NCBI GenBank assembly: GCA_023135835.1
Contig: JAGLSI010000003.1
Coordinates: forward strand, 1-41,765
Length of the DNA: 41,765 nt
DNA from: Minisyncoccota bacterium
Lineage (GTDB): Bacteria > Patescibacteriota > Minisyncoccia > Phycocordibacterales > UBA12079
Direction of reading: 5' to 3'
Shown: positions 8,063-15,167 of the stretch, piece after piece
Position numbering within the stretch: position 1 is the first letter of the stretch
Layout: the number at the start of each line of letters is the position of its first letter
Notes under the pieces: generated by a model
What the model was told of the DNA's origin: nothing
Seen by the model: only the letters and a program-made list of their open reading frames with translations
Database searches by the model: none
Translations under genes and position numbers: made by a program

Positions 8063-10339
8063 ATGTTAAATCAATTTATTGATATTATTAAAGATACAAC
8101 GATAACTACTATTATTTCGGTAATGGGTCTATTTGGTATGGGTGATGTTGGTTTTTTAGATTCACCAGATGTTAATTTATCTGATTTTGCTCAAGCTAAT
8201 ATCTCAGAAGCGATAAATTCTGATGTCGGTGAAGTTGTAGAGGAGTCTCCAGAAACAATTAATCCTGTGGCAAGTATTGATAATGAAGATTTATTTTCAG
8301 ATGTTCAAGAGAATCAAGTAGAACTAATAGACGGAACAGAATATTTTATTAAAGAGGATCTTCCTGAAGCTATTTTTGCTAGACCAGAACCATTGGTGGT
8401 AGTTATTCCTGAAACTGAAAATATTGTAATTACTGAATCAGGTGAGTCTCTAGTTGAGCAAGATGAGCAAGAAGAATTTATTACATTAGGAGAAGGATTG
8501 ATTGAAGATGTTCGTGTAATTAATCCTATTAAGCCAACCAAAGTTAAAAAGGAAGTAGATGTTTCTTTGATTTTAGAAACTAATTTTGATGAGTTTGATT
8601 CTAAATTGCAGATTGTTGAGATTACCGAAGATGAAGATAACTTTTTCGTAGCTTATCAATATATTACTCTTGCTGTTGAGGACAAAGTTTGGAAGGTAGT
8701 TTTAAAAGAAAAAAATATTAGTATTAATAAAAATATTTTAGAAGGAAAAGATTTAGGAAATTATTTATCTGAAGAATTAGCAGAAGTTATAAATACTGAT
8801 ATTGTTTATTTAAAGGAAGTTCAGGAAATTCAAATTATTAAAAAAGCTAAAGAAGATGCTCTTGCTTTAGTAGAGGTGGAGGAAAGTACAAGAACTGTGG
8901 CCACTGATTATTCTTCTTTGATTGGAAAGGTTCTTGATATAGAAGAAATTGATTTTGGAGATTATATTCCTTTTGTAAAAGATGAAGAAATTACAGAGAT
9001 AATCACTATTTCAGATATAATTACTAGTGAAACAGAAATAGATGAAGAGGACCCTATTGTTGATCCAGAACCTGTGGCTGAAGAAGATAATACAACTTCA
9101 ACAGGGGTAGTTGATAATCAAGCCCCGTTGTTAGTAATTCAGGGAAATAACCCAGCTTTAGTTCAAATTGGTACTAGTTATGTAGATTTAGGAGCTAAGG
9201 TAACTGATAATATTAGCGAAGGGTTGGGTGTTCATGTAGGCGGTGATGTTGTAGATACCTCAGTTAAAGGATCTTATTTTGTAATATATACAGCTACAGA
9301 CGAAGCAGGAAATGTGGCGACCGCTACAAGAGAAGTTATAGTATATGACTACGGGGTTGTTCCTGAAGTTCCAAAGGAAGATGATATTTCTGTAGATATT
9401 CCAGAAGAGGAAATTGTGGAGGAAGAAGATGCTGTGGATGAAGAAGATGCAAGTCCAGAAATAAAAGAATTAACCGTTGATAATTGGGAAGAAGGTTCTT
9501 TTGAAGAGAAAAAGATTTTTGCAGAAGATGAGCTTGGTATTAAAGTAGCTAAGAAAATTTTAGAAGAAGAATTAGATTCTTTAATTATAGAAGCTATCAA
9601 CAGGTTAGACGAGGAAGTTGTAGTTGATATGTCTCAAACTAAAGGAGAGGATATTTATGATATGGGAGTTACAGAGGAAGAGTTGGCTGAAATTATATTA
9701 GCCGAAGAAGAACAGGCTCTTGCTGAAGCTGAGGTTGATACAGTAATTGAGGTTGTTGAAGTTGTTGCTGATACTGTGGTTGAGGCTGTTAGTGAAGGTT
9801 TAGAAAATGTAAAAGAAGCAACCGAAGATATTGTAGAAGAGGTAACAGCTTCGCTTGGTTTTGTTAATGTGAAAGGCTTGTTTGGAGATGTAAATTCATT
9901 TGCAGGTAAAAATAATACAGCCCAAATTTTAAGCAATGGTGTTTATGAATTAATTGGTTCTTTGGCTGATAATTTTTATAATATTTTTAATATTATTTAT
10001 AAAAAAATAAAAACTTCCCCTGTTGGTGAAGTTGGAGGAAGCTTTAAGAAACTTTTTGTTGAAAATACAGGGAATCTAGTTCCTTTTATAAGTTTTTCTT
10101 ATAATAAAATAAAAGAGGCGCCAATTACTGTGATCTCTAAATTATCTGGGGTTTCATCTTTAGCTGGTATAAAATATTCAAAAGAAGATTATCTTGGTGA
10201 AGAGCTTGTTGTAGATGAAATAGAAGAAATAAATAAAACAGGAGCATTAAAGGAAAAAGTTTCCGCTGCAGGAAGATTTATGAAATATAGTTTAAATAAA
10301 ACATTAGATTTTTTTAAAAATAATAAACCTGCTATTTAA
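8063..10339 (+). CDS. Large acidic protein with a DUF5011-type Ig-like domain
   Basis: 758 residues, very rich in Glu, Asp and Val. A weakly hydrophobic stretch at about residues 12-32 may be an export or membrane signal, though not a classic one. Residues about 350-428 match the bacterial Ig-like DUF5011/HYR pattern: a PxLxIxG opening, GxSYxDLGAxVTDN, then GSYxVxYTATDEAGNxATATREVxV. This domain is common in surface proteins of many bacteria. Regions on both sides are low-complexity acidic, and the last 150 residues turn Lys-rich and helical. It follows the other surface genes with 141 bases between, which hold an extended -10 element. I infer a wall or surface-exposed protein; its specific role is unknown. 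Confidence 0.65.
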   Translation: MLNQFIDIIKDTTITTIISVMGLFGMGDVGFLDSPDVNLSDFAQANISEAINSDVGEVVEESPETINPVASIDNEDLFSDVQENQVELIDGTEYFIKEDLPEAIFARPEPLVVVIPETENIVITESGESLVEQDEQEEFITLGEGLIEDVRVINPIKPTKVKKEVDVSLILETNFDEFDSKLQIVEITEDEDNFFVAYQYITLAVEDKVWKVVLKEKNISINKNILEGKDLGNYLSEELAEVINTDIVYLKEVQEIQIIKKAKEDALALVEVEESTRTVATDYSSLIGKVLDIEEIDFGDYIPFVKDEEITEIITISDIITSETEIDEEDPIVDPEPVAEEDNTTSTGVVDNQAPLLVIQGNNPALVQIGTSYVDLGAKVTDNISEGLGVHVGGDVVDTSVKGSYFVIYTATDEAGNVATATREVIVYDYGVVPEVPKEDDISVDIPEEEIVEEEDAVDEEDASPEIKELTVDNWEEGSFEEKKIFAEDELGIKVAKKILEEELDSLIIEAINRLDEEVVVDMSQTKGEDIYDMGVTEEELAEIILAEEEQALAEAEVDTVIEVVEVVADTVVEAVSEGLENVKEATEDIVEEVTASLGFVNVKGLFGDVNSFAGKNNTAQILSNGVYELIGSLADNFYNIFNIIYKKIKTSPVGEVGGSFKKLFVENTGNLVPFISFSYNKIKEAPITVISKLSGVSSLAGIKYSKEDYLGEELVVDEIEEINKTGALKEKVSAAGRFMKYSLNKTLDFFKNNKPAI

Positions 10340-10353
10340 TTAGAAAAAATAAC

Positions 10354-11403
10354 ATGATAAAAACAGATAAAATTAGAGTTGCTATAAATGGTTTTGGTAG
10401 AATAGGCCGAGCTTTTTATAAATTAGCTTTAGCAGAGCCACAGATAGAAATTGTTGCTGTTAATGATTTGTCAGATATAGACAATTTAAATTATCTCTTA
10501 AAGTACGATAGTGCTTATGGATTATCAGAATGCAAGTCTTTAGAAAAAGATATTTTTTATAATGAACCAGATCCACAATATTTACCATGGAAAGAATTAG
10601 AGGTAGATATTGTTGTTGAGTCTACAGGAGCTTTTAATACTTATGAAAAAGCGAGTGCTCATATTAAAGCTGGGGCAAAAAAAGTAGTTTTGAGTGCCCC
10701 TGTAAAAGAAAATAAAAATCCTTTAGAAGAGAAAGAAATTTCAGGACCTGATATTCCAGAATATAATTTAAAAGGAAAAACTGTTTTAATGGGAATAAAT
10801 GAAGATGAGTTGAAAGATTGTTACATTAGTGCTAATGGTTCTTGTACTACTAATGCTGTTAGTCCTGTTTTGCAAATTTTAAATCAAAAAATAGGTATAG
10901 AAAAAGCTTTGTTGAATACAATTCATTCATATACTTCTACGCAAAGATTGGTTGACTCCACTAATAAAAAAGATTTTAGAAAGGGGAGAGCTGCTGCTCA
11001 AAATATAATTCCTTCTACTACAGGAGCTGCAATTGCTACAACCTTAGCTATAAAAGAATTGGCTGGGAAATTTGATGGTATGTCGGTTAGAGTTCCCACT
11101 TTAGTTGGTTCGTTAGTTGATTTAACTTTTATAACTAAGAGAAATGTAAGCGTAGAGGAACTAAATTCAATCTTAAAAGAAGCGACTCAAGATAAAAGAT
11201 GGGATGGAATTTATAATGTAACAGAGGATCCGATTGTTTCTTCTGATATTATCGCTAATCCTTATGCTGCCTTAGTTGATTTATCTTTAACAAAGGTGGT
11301 TGATGGTAACTTAGTAAAAGTTTTGATTTGGTATGATAATGAAATGGGTTATACTAATACTTTAATTAAGCATGTTTTAAAAACGAGTGAAAGTTTAAAT
11401 TAG
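10354..11403 (+). CDS. gap: Glyceraldehyde-3-phosphate dehydrogenase
   Basis: 349 residues, the normal length. Converts glyceraldehyde-3-phosphate, NAD(P) and phosphate to 1,3-bisphosphoglycerate in central glycolysis. The Rossmann motif INGFGRIGR is at 11-19, the catalytic Cys164 lies in NGSCTTNAVSP, and the general-base His191 in NTIHSYTSTQ. NIIPSTTGAA and the C-terminal WYDNEMGYTN are canonical. The active site reads SCTTN as in classical bacterial enzymes. It follows the preceding acidic-protein gene by only 14 bases and may be read through from it. No Shine-Dalgarno sequence. Confidence 0.97.
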   Translation: MIKTDKIRVAINGFGRIGRAFYKLALAEPQIEIVAVNDLSDIDNLNYLLKYDSAYGLSECKSLEKDIFYNEPDPQYLPWKELEVDIVVESTGAFNTYEKASAHIKAGAKKVVLSAPVKENKNPLEEKEISGPDIPEYNLKGKTVLMGINEDELKDCYISANGSCTTNAVSPVLQILNQKIGIEKALLNTIHSYTSTQRLVDSTNKKDFRKGRAAAQNIIPSTTGAAIATTLAIKELAGKFDGMSVRVPTLVGSLVDLTFITKRNVSVEELNSILKEATQDKRWDGIYNVTEDPIVSSDIIANPYAALVDLSLTKVVDGNLVKVLIWYDNEMGYTNTLIKHVLKTSESLN

Positions 11404-11413
11404 TTAGTAATTT

Positions 11414-11490
11414 GAAGTCCGACCTCTTAACTAAAATATTCGTAACCTTTAGTTATTCGTTTTGTTTTCTTAATACTGAGGTCGGACTTC
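11414..11490. repeat. Long-loop inverted repeat between gap and rpiB
   Basis: GAAGTCCGACCTC at 11414-11426 and its exact complement GAGGTCGGACTTC at 11478-11490, separated by 51 bases. The arms are GC-rich in an AT-rich setting. The loop is too long for a standard terminator, so this may be the remnant of a small mobile element or an RNA stem. Confidence 0.7.
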
Positions 11491-11551
11491 TTAATTATTT
11501 TGAACCGATAATTTAGAAATTTAAATAAAATTAAAAATTAATAGTAAAATT

Positions 11552-12007
11552 ATGGAAAAAACAATAAAAATTTTGATAGCTTCGGATCATGCAGGATTTG
11601 AGTTAAAAGAAGTTCTAAAACCCTTTTTAATAGATTTAGGTTATGAAGTAGAAGATGAAGGTGCTTTTGAATATCATTCAGAAGATGATTATCCTGATTT
11701 TATAAATCCCTTAGCTTCTAAAGTATCTCAAAATTCAGAAGAATATAAAGGAATTATTTTAGGTTCTTCTGGGCAAGGAGAGGCTATTGTTGCTAATCGC
11801 TTTAAGGGAGTAAGGGCTGTTGTTTTTAATTCTTCAAATTTAGAAATAATAAAATTATCCAGAGAACACAACAATGCAAATATATTGTCTTTAGGAGCTA
11901 AGTTCCTTTCTGATAAAGAGGCTCAGGATGCAGTGAAATTGTGGTTAGAAACTTCTTTCCCTGAAGAAGTTAGGCATGTTCGTAGAATTGAAAAAATAGA
12001 TAATTAG
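11552..12007 (+). CDS. rpiB: Ribose-5-phosphate isomerase B (Cys-less, Glu-base type)
   Basis: 151 residues of the RpiB/LacAB family, interconverting ribose-5-phosphate and ribulose-5-phosphate. The N-terminal ASDHAGFELK (Asp11, His12) and REHNNANIL are canonical. The loop that carries the catalytic Cys in E. coli RpiB (CGTGIG) reads GSSGQGE at 71-77. This is the pattern of mycobacterial enzymes, which use the Glu (here Glu77) as base. The remaining half of the non-oxidative pentose pathway is not in this window. It may be cotranscribed with gap, 148 bases upstream, despite the inverted repeat between them. Confidence 0.93.
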   Translation: MEKTIKILIASDHAGFELKEVLKPFLIDLGYEVEDEGAFEYHSEDDYPDFINPLASKVSQNSEEYKGIILGSSGQGEAIVANRFKGVRAVVFNSSNLEIIKLSREHNNANILSLGAKFLSDKEAQDAVKLWLETSFPEEVRHVRRIEKIDN

Positions 12008-12029
12008 TAATTAATTATTAGTTAAACCA

Positions 12030-12140
12030 GTGATAAAACGACAAAGGTTTGATTGGTTTAATATAGAAGTTAAAGGAGAAGCTGTTTATATAACATCAAT
12101 GGTATTTAAAATTAATTTTAAATATAACAAGATATTATAA
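12030..12140 (+). CDS. Possible 36-codon leader ORF ending at the palindrome (speculative)
   Basis: A GTG-started frame of 36 codons, reading VIKRQRFDWF at its start, stops at 12138-12140, the base before the operator-like palindrome. It contains one Trp. An 8-bp inverted repeat (TTAAACCA / TGGTTTAA, 12022-12061) overlaps its start. There is no ribosome-binding site and no recognisable family. It could be a leader peptide, a gene fragment or chance. Confidence 0.2.
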   Translation: MIKRQRFDWFNIEVKGEAVYITSMVFKINFKYNKIL

Positions 12141-12170
12141 TACTCCAGTTAACTGGAGTAATGTTAAAAT
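12141..12170 (+). promoter_or_regulatory. Palindromic operator-like site overlapping a promoter
   Basis: TACTCCAGTTAACTGGAGTA (12141-12160) is a perfect 20-bp palindrome. Four bases later comes TGTTAAAAT (12162-12170), an extended -10 element, so the palindrome covers the -35 and spacer positions of the promoter that would serve the TrpR-like gene at 12206. Its AGTTAACT centre is identical to that of the E. coli trp operator. Autorepression is an inference. Confidence 0.6.
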
Positions 12171-12205
12171 AATTTTATTATATTTTATTATATTTTATTT
12201 ATATT

Positions 12206-12643
12206 ATGGTTAACGTATCAAAACAAAGATTAAGTAGAAATGTTTTAAATCAAATCAATGATAGATTAATTAGTGTTGTTTCTAATTTAAAAACAAATTC
12301 TTTTACAGGGAATTTTTTAGATGATTTGTTGAGTGAATCTGAAAAAATAACTTTAGCCAAAAGATTAGCTGTTATATTTATGCTTCAAGAAAATATAAGC
12401 TGGTATAGAATTTCTACTTTATTGAAAGTAAGTCAAACTACAGTCAGGAAGATTGCTGTGGATATTGATTTAGAAAAATATGAAAATATTTTAAAGATTG
12501 TTAATCAAAGAAAAAATAGAATCACTTTTTGGACAGGAATGGAAATTGTTTTAAAGGCGGGAATGCCTCCGATTGTAGGAAAGGGAAGATGGGATTTTCT
12601 TAATGATTTAGATGAAAAATATAATTTAAAGAATAAAGAATAA
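12206..12643 (+). CDS. TrpR/YerC-like transcriptional regulator
   Basis: 145 residues. The central part, LLSESEKITLAKRLAVIFML followed by the helix-turn-helix WYRISTLLKVSQTTVRKIA (about 66-84), matches the TrpR/YerC/YecD family of small dimeric DNA-binding proteins. E. coli TrpR binds its operator with tryptophan as co-repressor; the ligand here is unknown. The C-terminal 60 residues are an extension not found in TrpR. No trp genes are in the window. A TrpR-operator-like palindrome sits in its presumed promoter and two more lie downstream. The final codons run into a 7-bp tandem repeat. No Shine-Dalgarno sequence. Confidence 0.82.
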   Translation: MVNVSKQRLSRNVLNQINDRLISVVSNLKTNSFTGNFLDDLLSESEKITLAKRLAVIFMLQENISWYRISTLLKVSQTTVRKIAVDIDLEKYENILKIVNQRKNRITFWTGMEIVLKAGMPPIVGKGRWDFLNDLDEKYNLKNKE

Positions 12644-12672
12644 AGAATAAAGAATAGAGAATAGAGAATAAA
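12631..12672. repeat. Six-copy 7-bp tandem repeat
   Basis: Six consecutive units of GAATAAA / GAATAGA. The stop codon of the TrpR-like gene lies in the second unit, so unit loss or gain could move the stop. Confidence 0.9.
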
Positions 12673-12676
12673 TTAG

Positions 12677-12704
12677 TAATTACTCCAGTTAACTGGAGTA
12701 ATTA
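12677..12704. repeat. Operator-like palindrome, copy 2
   Basis: The same 20-bp core as at 12141 (12681-12700), extended to a perfect 28-bp palindrome, 33 bases after the TrpR-like stop. No T-run follows. It may be a second regulator site or one of a dispersed repeat family. Confidence 0.8.
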
Positions 12705-12872
12705 AATCTATTTAACACAAATCATTTGAGATAATTATCTATTATTAGTTATTTATATATGTAGTAGTTAAAATACTTTAACTATCTCAGTTAATTATGG
12801 TAACCGAAAATGTTTGTGAGGTTTTTAATAGATTAGACTAATTTAATTTTAATAAATAAAAAATATCAAAAG
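12705..12872. other. AT-rich intergenic stretch without recognised content
   Basis: Part of the 302-base gap between the TrpR-like gene and the convergent minus-strand gene. Apart from the two palindromes bounding it, I see no gene, RNA or clear promoter. Confidence 0.5.
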
Positions 12873-12896
12873 ATTACTCCAGTTAACTGGAGTAAT
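12873..12896. repeat. Operator-like palindrome, copy 3
   Basis: The 20-bp core at 12875-12894, perfect over 24 bp with flanks. It is followed 8 bases later by TGTTAATAT, which could be an extended -10 element pointing into the 3' end of the minus-strand gene, although such matches are common in AT-rich DNA. Confidence 0.8.
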
Positions 12897-12944
12897 ATAA
12901 GTGTTAATATTAGTGTTGTAGTATAAATAACTTGTAAGAATAAA

Positions 12945-13703
12945 TTATTTTTTCTTTAAATATTGTCCGATTTTCCACCAAAAGATTTTTTGTTGGTCTT
13001 TAATTGATTTACGACTCTCTTTTACTTCTGACCAATATTGATAAATAATATTTTCTGGAATTCTTTTAAAAAACCCTAGATAGAAACCAAAAGAACCTTT
13101 GCCTTTTTTATTTGTTTCCTGAAAATATTCTCTTATTTCAGCAACTAAGTAATGTTTTTCGGAATGAAGTGAGCTTTTTTTATTATTATTTTGTGGAGAT
13201 AATAGATTTCCAATGCTTTGAACTCCCTTACCACTTAATTTAACCTCTTTTTTTTCTGGAAGAAAAGGCTTTAATTTGCTACTAATAAAATCTGGGATAA
13301 TTTTTTTACTATAATTTTTAATAGTATTTTTTTCTGAAATTTCAGAAATTTTATTCAGCTCTTTTTTAATAGTTTTTGTAAAAATTTTTTCTAATGAAAA
13401 GTCTAAGGTATTTTTAATTTTAGCTGTTTTTGTTTCTATGTCTTTAATAACTTCTTCAGAAAGAAAAGGAAATTCATAAGGGTTTGTAGTTTTGTTTATC
13501 TGAATATCAGTTTTTCTTAAAAATTGTTTTGTATTTTTTGAGTTATCTATTCCTATAATTAAAACAGGTTTTTCTTTTTTATTATTTGATTGTGAGTAAG
13601 GGGCTAGAATAATAGAACCAATTGAAAAGTTTTCTTGAGTAAAAAACAAGGCTGGTTTTTGAAATTTATTTCTATATATAGGAATAACAGTTAGTATATT
13701 CAT
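12945..13703 (-). CDS. PriA N-terminal-domain-like protein without helicase
   Basis: 252 residues. The first 70 (start MNILTVIPIYRN, then ALFFTQENFSIGSIILAP, then PVLIIGI) resemble the 3'-DNA-binding domain at the start of PriA, where a short beta-barrel recognises fork 3' ends. No Walker A/B motifs, helicase motifs or zinc-binding Cys residues follow; there are none of the paired Cys typical of PriA. The middle is a Lys/Glu-rich helical linker and the last 60 residues (ending IFWWKIGQYLKKK) form a separate aromatic-rich module. It could be a fork-binding accessory protein or a relic. Convergent with the TrpR-like gene. Family assignment is moderate. Confidence 0.5.
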   Translation of the reverse strand: MNILTVIPIYRNKFQKPALFFTQENFSIGSIILAPYSQSNNKKEKPVLIIGIDNSKNTKQFLRKTDIQINKTTNPYEFPFLSEEVIKDIETKTAKIKNTLDFSLEKIFTKTIKKELNKISEISEKNTIKNYSKKIIPDFISSKLKPFLPEKKEVKLSGKGVQSIGNLLSPQNNNKKSSLHSEKHYLVAEIREYFQETNKKGKGSFGFYLGFFKRIPENIIYQYWSEVKESRKSIKDQQKIFWWKIGQYLKKK

Positions 13704-13856
13704 AATTTAATTATATACTATCTATTCATTAAAGCACCAGAACCTACCTACATCAGTAGGTATAAAAATAATTATTGAATTATTCTTGTAAATATGGACA
13801 ATATTAATTTTTCATGATATGTTTTTAATAGATTTGTAAAATAAAATTTTTTAAAA

Positions 13857-14312
13857 ATGGGGGGTATTATGGATGAAATAAGTAGGATAAAGATTTCTTA
13901 TAAAAATTGGTTATCTTCTGTCCAGAAATGGATAAAGATATTAAGAAAGGTTCAAAAAAGAGAATCTTTTTCTAATAATGATGGTTTTAAGTCATTAGTT
14001 GTAATGAATGATTGCGGTTATTGCGAAGAAAGCGAATTTCTTGGAAATGAATTCTGTGGGTGTCAAGGTTGTCATCTTCATCAAAAACAAAGGATGTATT
14101 TTCCTCCAGGAATGATTGTTGGAAAGAAATTTCCTGTTTGTTTTTCGTATGTATATCCAGAAAGTCATTTTTCCTTGTTTGTTTCTGAAATGAGGAAAAA
14201 TTTTGTTGATTTTGAGGTGGCAGAATACCATAGTGAAATAATTTTGGATACAATTTTAAAAGATTGTCCTGATAAAGGCAGGGCAAAAAGAGATGGAATT
14301 GTTGTTCGATAA
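13857..14312 (+). CDS. Cys-rich protein of unknown function
   Basis: 151 residues from ATG 13857; an in-frame ATG at 13869, four bases after a run of six G, is an alternative start. I do not recognise the family. Residues about 45-75 hold a dense Cys/His cluster (DCGYCEE, then FCGCQGCHLH) that could bind zinc or a metal cluster. There is no signal peptide or membrane segment. The second half (about residues 95-135) is mixed alpha/beta with FVDFEVAEYHSEIILDTIL. It stands alone between convergent or divergent neighbours and ends in a strong shared terminator. Confidence 0.6.
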   Translation: MGGIMDEISRIKISYKNWLSSVQKWIKILRKVQKRESFSNNDGFKSLVVMNDCGYCEESEFLGNEFCGCQGCHLHQKQRMYFPPGMIVGKKFPVCFSYVYPESHFSLFVSEMRKNFVDFEVAEYHSEIILDTILKDCPDKGRAKRDGIVVR

Positions 14313-14314
14313 CA

Positions 14315-14358
14315 AATAACCCTGTATCTTATCTAGGTAGATAAGATACAGGGTTATT
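14315..14358. terminator. Bidirectional terminator hairpin
   Basis: A 20-bp perfect stem with an AGGT loop between two convergent genes. The right arm ends in TTATT, so it probably stops transcription from both sides. Confidence 0.8.
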
Positions 14359-14362
14359 ATAA

Positions 14363-15007
14363 TTAATAAGATACTTCCATTAAGTTGTTATTATCTAAGA
14401 TATAAATATTATTATCATCTTTTTTAATAAAAGTAGGGTTTTTACCTTTATAAATTGGTTGTAAGTTTTGCTCTGTTTCGTAATCAACTCCTAATGCATA
14501 AATACCATCATCTAATGCCATTAAAATAACATCATCTCTGTTTTTATAAAAATCAATTGCTGTTATCTGCTTTTTAATTTCTATTGTAGATATTGTTTCA
14601 AGAGCTTCTGTTGAAATTAAGTTTTTTCTAAAATCAGCCATAATAGTCCAATATTCAGAATCTGCTTTTTCTATTATAAAACCACTAGTATTTTGAGGGA
14701 CAAAAAATGGATTTAATTCAAGAGTTTTTTCCCCGAAGATTTCTATTTCTTTAGTCCAGGGCCAGTATCCTTCTTTGTAAACAAGTACATTATGAATTCC
14801 ATTTTTTATTTTAAATTCAGGGTTAATACTATTTGTTGATTTTTCCTGTGTGTTATCTATGTAAATAACCAGAGTTTCGTCTAAGCTATTTATTTGTAAA
14901 AAACCATTTTGTTTTTTATCGTAATTAAAATAAAATAAACTACCTAAAATTAATATTAATATTCCTATAACTATTAATGAATTCTTTTCTTTTTTATTTT
15001 TTTGCAT
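14363..15007 (-). CDS. Membrane-anchored PEGA-domain protein
   Basis: 214 residues. One N-terminal membrane helix (about 10-27) follows a Lys-rich start, giving an outside-facing body. Residues about 32-95 fit the PEGA surface-domain pattern: short beta strands around FLQINSL, VIYIDN, IKNGIHNVLVYKEGYWPWTKEI. PEGA domains are beta modules of bacterial surface proteins. The rest (ISTIEIKKQITAIDFYKN, DDVILMALDDGIYALG, NIYILDNNNL) looks like part of a beta-propeller; with so few blades it would be incomplete. Role unknown; cell-envelope location is inferred. Confidence 0.65.
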   Translation of the reverse strand: MQKNKKEKNSLIVIGILILILGSLFYFNYDKKQNGFLQINSLDETLVIYIDNTQEKSTNSINPEFKIKNGIHNVLVYKEGYWPWTKEIEIFGEKTLELNPFFVPQNTSGFIIEKADSEYWTIMADFRKNLISTEALETISTIEIKKQITAIDFYKNRDDVILMALDDGIYALGVDYETEQNLQPIYKGKNPTFIKKDDNNIYILDNNNLMEVSY

Positions 15008-15135
15008 TTTTTAATTCTACCATTACTTAAATTAAAATCAATTGTAAATTTTTTAAAATAATCGTATGATGAAGAGGTAATTTAAAAATTAAATTAAAAG
15101 ATATTTATTAGAAGTAAAAAGGGACTTGTTCCTTT

Positions 15136-15161
15136 AAAGATACTTTTAATAAAGTATCTTT
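15136..15161 (+). promoter_or_regulatory. Hairpin immediately before the murA start
   Basis: An 11-bp perfect stem (AAAGATACTTT, loop TAAT) ends six bases before the murA ATG. A second 7-bp stem lies just upstream (15117-15135). No T-run of terminator length follows. Its closeness to the start suggests control of translation or mRNA stability. Confidence 0.5.
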
Positions 15162-15167
15162 AACGGG

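Noticed and set aside
9349-9936. Minus-strand Ser/Thr-rich frames opposite the acidic protein
   Set aside because: They are complements of Glu/Asp/Val-rich codons on the plus strand, a usual artefact.
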